Source of the DNA: Actinomycetota bacterium
GTDB taxonomy: Bacteria > Actinomycetota > Thermoleophilia > Gaiellales > Gaiellaceae
Direction: 5' to 3'
NCBI GenBank assembly: GCA_013813345.1
Contig: JACCRW010000355.1
Coordinates: 1 to 7,457 of the forward strand
DNA length: 7,457 bases
The translations under genes were made by a program, and so were the position numbers. The notes beneath the pieces were generated by a model. That model made no database searches and was not told the origin of the DNA. It saw only the letters and a list, made by a program, of their open reading frames with translations. Shown piece by piece: positions 1 to 5,708 of the stretch (position 1 is the stretch's first letter; every line of letters starts with the position of its first letter).

Positions 1-485
1 AGCGCGAGCAACCCGAGCGCGACGATCGCCACGCCGACAGCGACGAGCGTCACCTTGCGGACGTCGACGCCGGCGAGCGTGATCGCCTGGCCGAGCGGCG
101 CGACCGACGACGCGGGCTCGCCGATCGTGTCGTCGCGGACGTCGACGATCAGTGCCACGCTCTGGAGCAGGAACGCGACGGCGAAGGTGGTCACGAGCAT
201 CACCGCCGGCGAGCTCGTCCGAAGCGGCCGGAAGACCGCCCGCTCCATGAGCAGCGAGAGCGCGATCACGACCGCGAAGCACGCGGCGACGCTGCCGGCC
301 ACCGGCCACGTCGAGGTGAACGCGAGCGTGTAGGCCCCGGCCATCACGAGCTGGCCGTAGGCGAAGTTAACGAGGCGGAGAACGCCGAAGACGAGCCCGA
401 TCCCGACCGCCATCAGCGCGTAGACGGCGCCCAGCCCGACGGCGTCGGCGAGCGTCTGGGCGTCGATGACGGCAAGCACGCTCAT
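1..485 (-). CDS. livH: Branched-chain amino-acid-type ABC transporter permease LivH (partial, 3' end outside window)
   Basis: Inner-membrane permease of a HAAT/LIV-type importer; it would pair with a LivM-type permease and the LivG/LivF ATPases to move the substrate delivered by the binding protein. The first 161 codons are present and no stop is reached before the left edge. Residues about 15-36 and 61-80 are hydrophobic membrane segments. Between them lies the family signature LRLVNFAYGQLVMAGAY (about 36-52), followed by RAVFRPLR (82-89) and another hydrophobic stretch (about 94-114), all typical of LivH. The ATG at 485-483 overlaps the livF stop as ATGA, so translation is probably coupled; I see no strong Shine-Dalgarno. 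LivM is not in the window and would be expected just beyond it. The family is certain, the substrate is not: LivH-type permeases also serve urea, amides and aromatic acids. Confidence 0.93.
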   Translation of the reverse strand, partial: MSVLAVIDAQTLADAVGLGAVYALMAVGIGLVFGVLRLVNFAYGQLVMAGAYTLAFTSTWPVAGSVAACFAVVIALSLLMERAVFRPLRTSSPAVMLVTTFAVAFLLQSVALIVDVRDDTIGEPASSVAPLGQAITLAGVDVRKVTLVAVGVAIVALGLLA

Positions 486-1201
486 GAGAGGTACGCGGCG
501 ATCATGCGCTCGGTGTCGTCGGCGTCGGGCGGGGTCAGGATCATCCGCAGCTCGCCGTTCGCGAGCACGTAGGTGCGATCGGCGAACGCGACCGTCCGCT
601 GCGCTCGCTGCTCGACGAGGAGGACGCTGACCCCGCGCTTCCGGATCGCCGCGAGCGCTGCGAAGACGACGTCGACGATCGTTGGCGCAAGCCCGAGCGA
701 CGGCTCGTCGAGCAAGAGCACGTCGGGGCTCGCAACGAGCGCGCGGCCGATCGCGAGCTGCTGTTGCTGGCCGCCGGAGAGGGCGCCGGCCTGTCGGTTG
801 CGCGAGTCGGCGAGGATCGGGAAGAGCTCGTAGACGGCGTCGAGAGCGGACTCACCAGCACCATCGCGACGGGCCGAGAGTCCCAGCCGGAGGTTCTCAG
901 CGACGCTGAAGTCGCCGAAGATTCGTCGGCCCTCGGGCACGAGCGCGATTCCGGCGCGGGCCACGTCCTCGGGTCGGCCGGCGCGGAGCGCACGCCCCTT
1001 GAGCCTGATCTGGCCGGCTCGGGGCGCAAGCACGCCCATGATCGCGTGCAGCGTCGTCGACTTGCCGGCGCCGTTCGGGCCGATCAGACCAACGATCTCG
1101 CCCTCGAGGAGGTGCAGGTCGAGGCTGCGGACTGCGGCGACTGAGCCGTGACGCACCTCGAGCCCGTCGAGCTCGAGGATCGCATTCGCCGGCTCAGTCA
1201 T
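482..1201 (-). CDS. livF: ABC transporter ATP-binding protein LivF
   Basis: Cytoplasmic ATPase subunit of the LIV/HAAT importer; it powers transport together with LivG. The 239-residue length is normal for LivF. Walker A GPNGAGKST is at 41-49, and the LivF-type Q-loop region with VPEGRRIF and SVAENL is at about 88-104. The ABC signature LSGGQQQQLAIGRAL is at 141-155, and Walker B VLLLDEPSLGLAP at 161-173. The switch region reads LLVEQ (194-198), with Glu-Gln in place of the usual His, as in other LivF proteins. The ATG at 1201-1199 lies inside the end of livG (8-base overlap) and the stop overlaps the livH start, so it is the middle of a coupled run. No strong Shine-Dalgarno is visible. The run of four glutamines after the signature differs from the usual GGEQQ but is conservative. 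Confidence 0.95.
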   Translation of the reverse strand: MTEPANAILELDGLEVRHGSVAAVRSLDLHLLEGEIVGLIGPNGAGKSTTLHAIMGVLAPRAGQIRLKGRALRAGRPEDVARAGIALVPEGRRIFGDFSVAENLRLGLSARRDGAGESALDAVYELFPILADSRNRQAGALSGGQQQQLAIGRALVASPDVLLLDEPSLGLAPTIVDVVFAALAAIRKRGVSVLLVEQRAQRTVAFADRTYVLANGELRMILTPPDADDTERMIAAYLS

Positions 1202-1970
1202 CGGCCGCCGCGGCGCTCTCGCCGAGATAGGCCGCCGTGACGTCGAGGTTCGCGCGGATCTCGGCCGGCGTTCCCTCGGCGAGTGTGCGTCCCTGGTCGA
1301 GCACGTGGATGCGGTCGCAGACTTCCATCACGAGTCCGATGTTGTGGTCGATCAGGAGCACGCCCGCCTCGTGGTCGTCGCGCACGGTCCGCACGACGGC
1401 GGCGAACTCGGGCACCTCCGCCTCGGGGAGTCCGGCTGCAGGCTCGTCGAGGAGCACGAATCTCGGCTCGGTCGCGAGCGCTCGCGCGACGCCGAGCCTG
1501 CGCTCGTCCCCGTGAGCCAGTGAACGGGCCGGAGCCTCGGCCCGGTCGCCTAGCCCGAGCAGGTCGAGGAGCTCCTCGCTGCGCCGGCGCGCTATCCGAG
1601 GTCCCGCGCCGACGCCGAGCGCCGCCACCTCCACGTTCTCCCGGACCGTCAGCTCGCGGAAGGAGCGGCTGTGCTGAAAGGTTCGAGCGATCCCCTCTCG
1701 ACCTCGCCGCTGCGGGCTCCAGCCGCTGACGTCGAGATCGCCGAGCTCGACCCGCCCAGCCGTCGGCGCATCGAAGCCGGAGAGCACGTTGACGAGCGTC
1801 GACTTGCCCGCCCCGTTCGGCCCGATCAGGCCGACGACCTCGTGTCGGTGCAACTCGAGCGAGACGTCGTCGAGCGCCTGCACGCCCGCGAACGAGCGCG
1901 ACACGGAGGAGGCCCGGAGCGACTCTCCGGGCCTCCTCTCCAGCTGACCTGATGCGGCACTTGTAGCCAA
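1194..1970 (-). CDS. livG: ABC transporter ATP-binding protein LivG
   Basis: Second cytoplasmic ATPase of the LIV/HAAT importer. The 258-residue product has Walker A GPNGAGKST at 50-58, the Q-loop region ARTFQHSRSFRELTVREN at 95-112, and a signature reading LAHGDERRLGVARAL (151-165) where LivG normally has LSYGQQRR. Walker B is FVLLDEPAAGLPEAE (171-185) and the H-loop His is at 209 (LLIDHN). The TTG at 1970-1968 is the only usual start codon before the first domain strand (SLRASSVSRSFAG, about 17-29). It lies 3 bases past the binding-protein stop and lacks a clear Shine-Dalgarno, suggesting reinitiation. A GTG at 1904 is possible but would remove the first strand. The codons for residues about 11-22 form a perfect 14-bp hairpin. 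The 3' end overlaps livF by 8 bases. Confidence 0.93.
   Translation of the reverse strand: MATSAASGQLERRPGESLRASSVSRSFAGVQALDDVSLELHRHEVVGLIGPNGAGKSTLVNVLSGFDAPTAGRVELGDLDVSGWSPQRRGREGIARTFQHSRSFRELTVRENVEVAALGVGAGPRIARRRSEELLDLLGLGDRAEAPARSLAHGDERRLGVARALATEPRFVLLDEPAAGLPEAEVPEFAAVVRTVRDDHEAGVLLIDHNIGLVMEVCDRIHVLDQGRTLAEGTPAEIRANLDVTAAYLGESAAAADD
1906..1938 (-). repeat. Perfect 14-bp stem-loop between the binding-protein gene and livG
   Basis: On the transcribed strand the 5' arm GAGGAGGCCCGGAG (1938-1925) and the 3' arm CTCCGGGCCTCCTC (1919-1906) pair over all 14 bases around the 5-base loop AGTCG. It begins about 35 bases after the binding-protein stop, inside the first codons of livG. 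No T-run follows (the next bases are CGTGTCGCG), so it is not a classical intrinsic terminator. Hairpins after binding-protein genes in ABC operons are known to protect the upstream mRNA or limit read-through, giving more binding protein than membrane subunits; that role here is inferred. It could also be a by-product of GC-rich coding, though a perfect 14-bp stem is long for that. Confidence 0.7.
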
Positions 1971-1973
1971 TCC

Positions 1974-3176
1974 CTAGATGTTCGGGACGACCTTGGCCTT
2001 GACCGAGCCGACATAGCTCGGCTTGTTGTTCTGGATCTTGATCACCCGATACTGGCGCCCGAAGACACTGTGGAAGCGCTTCGAGAAGTTGATCTCGCCG
2101 CCGATCGCGGGTACGCGGCGGAAGAGCTCCAGCCGCTGGGCCAGCTTGGCGCCGTCGGTCGAGCCCGCCCTCCGGATCGCGGTCGCCACCCCGTCGACGG
2201 CAGCCGCGCCGGTGACGAAGCCGCCGGTGGCCGGAGCCGCGCCGGCCTTCTTCAGCTGGGCGATCAGGTTGCGGACCGCCCTGTTCGGGTCGTCGCCGAA
2301 CACGGACGCGTACGTGACCGCGTAGTACTCGGTCACCGGCGGGCTCTTCGGGTTCCAGTAGGTGCCGTCGCCGGCCCACGAGTTGAGGATCGGCGTCTTG
2401 TTCCCGAGCGAGCGGAGCCCCGCGACGAACGCCGGCAGCTCGCCGAACGCGGTCGACGTGACGTAGACATCGGCGTCGACGCCGTTCAGCCGGCTGACCG
2501 CGGCGTTGACGTTGTTCGCTCCCGTCGCGTAGCTCTCCTTGGCGACGATTCTGCCGCCGAGCTGCGTGAACCGCTTCTCGAACGCGGCTGTGACGTTCTT
2601 GAAGTAGACGATCACGGTGTTCGTGCCGATTCCAGCCGTGCGCCAGCCCTTGCGCCAGGCGAACTCGGCCATCGCGGAGCCTTCGTCCTGGGCGACGTTG
2701 CCGAAGCTGAACGCAAGCCTGCCCTTGGCGCCGAAGCGCTTCGGTCCCATCTGGTCGGTGCCGATGCACGCGGCCACCGCGAGCTTGCCGCGGTTGATCG
2801 CCTCCTGGACGACCGGCGTCGCGAAGTCGACGTCGCAGGTCGTGAAGATCACGTGCGCCCCGGTCCCGAGCAGGCTGCGGGCACAGGCCTTCGCCCTCGC
2901 CGGGTTATTGTTCTGCGTGTCGCAGACGTTGATCTGGAGCCTGCGTCCCAGCACGCCGCCCTTCGCGTTGATCGCCCGGACCTGAATCCGTGCAGCCGCG
3001 AGAGCAGGATTGTCGAACGGGGCCATGTTCCCCTTGCTGTCGAAGGCCCAGCCGATGATGATCGGCGCCTGCACCTTCGTCGCGCCGCCGCCGGACGTCG
3101 TTCCGACCGCCGCCACGGCGACCGCGGCGAGCAGGAGCGCGACACCCGCCGCACTCCATCGCTTCCTTGCTGTCAT
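1974..3176 (-). CDS. ABC transporter substrate-binding protein, LivK/Peripla_BP_6-like
   Basis: Extracytoplasmic receptor that captures the substrate and hands it to LivH/LivM; 400 residues, normal for the family. Residues 1-26 form a signal sequence: basic MTARKRW, then a hydrophobic Ala/Val/Leu core. The mature start TKVQAPIIIGWAFDSKGNMAPFDNP is a typical type I periplasmic-binding fold opening. It continues with VLGRRLQINVCDTQNNNPARA (75-95), a cysteine pattern C85, C98, C114, C137 that could form disulfides, and the hinge and C-terminal lobe to 400. There is no lipobox cysteine after the signal, unusual for a Gram-positive-type receptor. The ATG at 3176 is preferred because an AAGGGAGG Shine-Dalgarno lies 5 bases upstream, the signal peptide starts there, and the ATGA overlaps the upstream stop; the frame stays open much further upstream but there only shadows the neighbouring gene. 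The ligand cannot be told. Confidence 0.92.
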   Translation of the reverse strand: MTARKRWSAAGVALLLAAVAVAAVGTTSGGGATKVQAPIIIGWAFDSKGNMAPFDNPALAAARIQVRAINAKGGVLGRRLQINVCDTQNNNPARAKACARSLLGTGAHVIFTTCDVDFATPVVQEAINRGKLAVAACIGTDQMGPKRFGAKGRLAFSFGNVAQDEGSAMAEFAWRKGWRTAGIGTNTVIVYFKNVTAAFEKRFTQLGGRIVAKESYATGANNVNAAVSRLNGVDADVYVTSTAFGELPAFVAGLRSLGNKTPILNSWAGDGTYWNPKSPPVTEYYAVTYASVFGDDPNRAVRNLIAQLKKAGAAPATGGFVTGAAAVDGVATAIRRAGSTDGAKLAQRLELFRRVPAIGGEINFSKRFHSVFGRQYRVIKIQNNKPSYVGSVKAKVVPNI

Positions 3177-4126
3177 GCCTGCCTCCCTTTGGATTTCTCG
3201 GTTTCGAGCTCCCACGAAGCCTCCCTCGCCTTGATCAGCCTGTAGAGCGCGGAGTGGAGCGGCACGGGGACGCCCAACCGTCTCGCCTCGCGCACAAGCG
3301 CGCCTGTGATCAGCTCGATCTCGGTCGGGCGACGAGCCTCGACGTCCTCGAGCATCGACGGATAGTGGGCACTCCCCCGCCGCGTCGCCAGCACGTTCAT
3401 CTCCCACGGATCCTCGTGCAACTCGATCCCGGCGGCCGCGGCCACGGCCTTGCCCTCGTCTATCAGCGCGTGGACGAGATGGCCGAGATCGCCGGGCTCC
3501 GCCTCCGCGCCGAAGTGGCGGTCGTGCGGCAGGCCCGTGAGCGCCGCGACCGCGTTCACGGTCGCGTTGAAGATCAGCTTCGACCACTGCGCCGGGCGGA
3601 GATCCGGGAACGCCCGTGCCTTCAACCCCGCGCGCTCGATCAGCGCCGCGAGCTCCTCGACTTTGTCGTAGGGCGTGCCGTTATAGGGGCCGAGCCACGT
3701 CTCGGTATCGAGGACGTACTCGACGTGGGTGTCGTCGTGCCGGGTCCCGCTCATGAAGGTGACACCCGAGACGATCGGCCAGTCGCCATGGTTGCGCACG
3801 ATCCCCTCCGCGCCGAGCCCGTTCTGGACGGTCACGATCGTCGAGCCAGCAAAGCGCCCCTCGAGCGCGCTTGCGGCTGCGTCGAGACCGGTTCCCTTGG
3901 TGGCGACGATCGCGACATCGAAGGCGGGGACGGCGTCGGGGTCAGCCGTCGCGTGGACGGCACTGTTGAACTCGGCGCGCCCGGAGACCCGCAGTCCTCG
4001 CGCCTCGAGCGCGCGTGCGTGCTCGTCGCGGCGGGTAAGCACCCAGACGTCGGCCACACGGCTCAGGTGTGCGGCGTAGAGGCTGCCGATCACCCCGGCC
4101 CCGACGACGCAGACTCGTTCGATCAA
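3173..4126 (-). CDS. 2-dehydropantoate 2-reductase (ApbA/PanE) family protein
   Basis: Predicted cytoplasmic NAD(P)H-dependent 2-oxoacid reductase. Family members reduce ketopantoate to pantoate, but many in catabolic clusters act on other 2-keto acids. The 317 residues include a Rossmann motif VVGAGVIGSLYAAHL (7-21), ATKGTG (75-80) and TVQNGLG (99-105). The C-terminal domain has WSKLIFNATVNAVAALTG (181-198), with candidate catalytic Lys183 and Asn187/Asn191, then YPSMLEDVEARRPTEIELITG (255-275) with substrate-binding Ser257 and Glu269. All key residues are intact. The start is TTG at 4126-4124, overlapping the upstream monooxygenase stop as TTGA; it gives the usual short lead into the Rossmann motif. 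Its place between a monooxygenase and a transporter gene argues for a substrate-specific reductase rather than housekeeping pantothenate synthesis, which is an inference. Confidence 0.9.
   Translation of the reverse strand: MIERVCVVGAGVIGSLYAAHLSRVADVWVLTRRDEHARALEARGLRVSGRAEFNSAVHATADPDAVPAFDVAIVATKGTGLDAAASALEGRFAGSTIVTVQNGLGAEGIVRNHGDWPIVSGVTFMSGTRHDDTHVEYVLDTETWLGPYNGTPYDKVEELAALIERAGLKARAFPDLRPAQWSKLIFNATVNAVAALTGLPHDRHFGAEAEPGDLGHLVHALIDEGKAVAAAAGIELHEDPWEMNVLATRRGSAHYPSMLEDVEARRPTEIELITGALVREARRLGVPVPLHSALYRLIKAREASWELETEKSKGRQA
3182..3189 (-). promoter_or_regulatory. Shine-Dalgarno of the substrate-binding protein gene
   Basis: On the minus strand AAGGGAGG sits 5 bases before the ATG at 3176-3174. 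It is among the best ribosome binding sites in the window and decides the start against the long open frame extending upstream to 3587. It suggests the binding protein is translated strongly in its own right, in addition to coupling through the 4-base overlap with the preceding gene. Confidence 0.8.
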
Positions 4127-5220
4127 GCTGGGGTCGCCGCCTTCTCCGTCACTCTCGCCTGGGCGTGCGTTTGGAAGTGCGGGATCACCGAGCGCGCGAA
4201 GAGCTCCTGCGCCTTGATCGCCTGCCAGTGCTCGGCGCCGCCCGCGTTCACGGTGATCGAGATCTCCGTCAGGCCCTCGCAGACCTCCTGCACGGCCTCG
4301 ATCCGCTCAATTACGTCCTGCGGCGTCCCGACCCAGACGATGTCGCCGGCGATCATCTCGTCGTAGGGCGTGTCGGCGAGCTTCTCGAGAATCCCGGCGG
4401 CGTAGAAGCCGTAGCCGGCCGCGTTCAACTCGTCCGTGGGCGGCGGCGCGAAGTCAGTCAGCGGCGATGCATTGCCACGGAGGAAGCCCTCCGTCCACTG
4501 CTTCGCCTCGCGCTTCGCGACCGCGCGATCCTCGTCGATATAGCAGGCGTGGATCCAGACGATGTCCGGCTCGGTCCCGTGCTCGGCGCACTTGGCACGG
4601 TAGAGATCGAGCTGGTCCTTGAGCGCCGCGTAGGGCAAGAGCGGCGGGACGACGACCGCCCAGCCGCGCTCGGCGGCCAGCTCGTAGGTTCGGTCGGACG
4701 TGCCGCCGAGAAAGACGCGGAACTTTCTGTCGGGCCGCGGCACGATTCCGGAGTCGGCAATCTGGAAGTGTTTGCCGGCGTAGGAGAAGCGCTCGTTCTC
4801 GAGCGCGGTGAAGAGCAACTCGATCGACTCCTCGTAGCGCTCTCGCGACTCGGGCGTCAGCGCAAGGCCGGCCTTCGGCGGCATCCAGCCGTGGCCGCGG
4901 CCGACGCCGAACTCGTACCGGCCCTCGAGCAGGATGTCCGCAACTGCGATCTCCGACGCCAGGACGAGCGGGTTGTGGTACGGCATTGAGTGCAGGAGCG
5001 TCCGGAAGACGATCCGGCGGGTCCGCTGCGCGCAGGCCGCGAAGAGCGCGAGCGGGTTGGCCGAGATCGAGAACTTCGGGAAGAAGAAGTGCTCGATCAC
5101 GGCGTAGGCGTCGTAGCCGAGCCGGTCGGCGTTGACCACCTGCTCCATGACCTCGCCGTACAGCTCTGCGGCGGTCTTGCCGGGCCAGCTCTGAAGCTCC
5201 GAGTAGAGACTGAACTTCAC
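4123..5220 (-). CDS. LLM-class flavin-dependent oxidoreductase (luciferase-like monooxygenase)
   Basis: Predicted cytoplasmic TIM-barrel monooxygenase or dehydrogenase using reduced FMN or F420; typical roles are oxidative attack on amides, heterocycles, sulfonates or alkyl groups. The 365 residues match the family's length. Evidence includes MKFSLYSEL at the first barrel strand, the conserved AVIEHFFFPKFSISANPLALFAA (40-62), RTRRIVFRTLLHSMPYHNP (66-84), the hallmark LLEGRYEFGVGRGHGW (97-112), and VFLGGTSDRTYELAAERGWA (169-188). The second residue after EH is Phe where EHHF is common. The start is GTG at 5220-5218 with a purine-rich AAAGGGGCGG upstream. It is the first gene after the candidate promoter in 5273-5302, and its stop overlaps the next start. 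No reductase partner is seen nearby. FMN and F420 users cannot be told apart by eye. Confidence 0.9.
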   Translation of the reverse strand: MKFSLYSELQSWPGKTAAELYGEVMEQVVNADRLGYDAYAVIEHFFFPKFSISANPLALFAACAQRTRRIVFRTLLHSMPYHNPLVLASEIAVADILLEGRYEFGVGRGHGWMPPKAGLALTPESRERYEESIELLFTALENERFSYAGKHFQIADSGIVPRPDRKFRVFLGGTSDRTYELAAERGWAVVVPPLLPYAALKDQLDLYRAKCAEHGTEPDIVWIHACYIDEDRAVAKREAKQWTEGFLRGNASPLTDFAPPPTDELNAAGYGFYAAGILEKLADTPYDEMIAGDIVWVGTPQDVIERIEAVQEVCEGLTEISITVNAGGAEHWQAIKAQELFARSVIPHFQTHAQARVTEKAATPA

Positions 5221-5265
5221 AAACCGCCCCTTTCGTGTCCCGTCCGACCACTAAGTTCGACTACT

Positions 5266-5286
5266 CGGCGCGAGTATCTCGCGCCG
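5266..5286. promoter_or_regulatory. 21-base palindrome, candidate operator
   Basis: Two perfectly complementary 9-base arms, CGGCGCGAG (5266-5274) and CTCGCGCCG (5278-5286), flank TAT. The palindrome covers the candidate -10 box of the promoter reading into the monooxygenase gene, the position expected of a dimeric repressor site such as a TetR- or GntR-type operator. As RNA it could also fold into a 9-bp hairpin with a 3-base loop after the Rid gene, but no U-run follows, so an intrinsic terminator is less likely. No regulator gene is in the window. Confidence 0.55.
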
Positions 5287-5302
5287 GTGTCATGTCAGTC
5301 AA
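5273..5302 (-). promoter_or_regulatory. Candidate sigma-70-type promoter for the monooxygenase-transporter operon
   Basis: On the minus strand a -35-like TTGACT (5302-5297) and a -10-like GATACT (5278-5273) are separated by 18 bases. The predicted transcript start is near 5266, giving a leader of about 45 bases before the GTG at 5220. It sits in the only sizeable gap (89 bases) between the Rid gene and the monooxygenase gene. The match to consensus is good at -35 and partial at -10. Read by eye only. Confidence 0.45.
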
Positions 5303-5309
5303 TGGTGGG

Positions 5310-5708
5310 TCAGTCGGACACGACGGCCGTGCATTCGATCTCGATCAGCAGCCCGTCCACCGCGAGACCCGTGACGCCGACGATCGTCTGCGCGGGATGC
5401 TCAGCGCCGCCTGTCACCTCGTCGATCGCCGCCGTGATCGTCGCGTACTCGGTCGGGTGGAGCGTGTAGATCGTCCTGCGAACGACGTCGTCCCAGGTCG
5501 CGCTCGCTGCCTTTAGCGCGAGCTCGACGTTCCGCATCGCCGCCTTCGTCTGCTCGCCGAGATCGTCCACGCCGACGATTCCGAACTGCTGGTCGAGCGC
5601 GACCTGGCCAGCGAGGTGAACGACTTTCGTGCCCGCTGCAATCGCGACGTGACTGAAGCCCGGAGCCGGGTGCAGCTCCGGTGGGTTGACGAGCTCTCGG
5701 TGGGACAT
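5310..5708 (-). CDS. Rid (RidA/YjgF/YER057c/UK114) family protein lacking the deaminase arginine
   Basis: Small cytoplasmic protein, 132 residues, the normal length for this trimer-forming family. RidA members hydrolyse reactive enamine/imine intermediates; relatives act in amino-acid, pyrimidine or aromatic catabolism. Evidence: VVHLAGQVALDQQFGIVG (29-46), DLGEQTKAAMRNVELALKAA (49-68), WDDVVRRTIY (72-81), and the C-terminal HPAQTIVGVTGLAVDGLLIEIECTAV (104-129). The conserved Glu region (IEIE, 122-125) is present, but the Arg that binds the substrate carboxylate in imine-deaminase RidA is Gln107 here, so classic 2-aminoacrylate deaminase activity is doubtful and it resembles the arginine-less Rid subfamilies. 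The ATG at 5708 directly abuts the stop of the upstream synthase, with GAGGAG 5 bases before it (5719-5714), so the two are probably cotranscribed. Confidence 0.9.
   Translation of the reverse strand: MSHRELVNPPELHPAPGFSHVAIAAGTKVVHLAGQVALDQQFGIVGVDDLGEQTKAAMRNVELALKAASATWDDVVRRTIYTLHPTEYATITAAIDEVTGGAEHPAQTIVGVTGLAVDGLLIEIECTAVVSD

Noticed and set aside
1198..2769. 523-codon minus-strand frame spanning the livG/binding-protein junction
   Set aside because: It is out of frame with both real genes, Arg-rich and without motifs.
2070..3245. 391-codon open frame on the plus strand
   Set aside because: It lies opposite the substrate-binding-protein gene, which has a signal peptide and family motifs. 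The plus-strand product is Arg/Ala/Asp-rich with no recognisable fold, as expected of a GC-rich antisense shadow.
3167..4366. 399-codon open frame on the plus strand
   Set aside because: It is antisense to the reductase and part of the monooxygenase genes, both with intact motifs. Its composition is that of a shadow frame.
5266..5286. Intrinsic terminator after the Rid gene
   Set aside because: No U-run follows on the minus strand, and overlap with a -10-like box fits an operator better.
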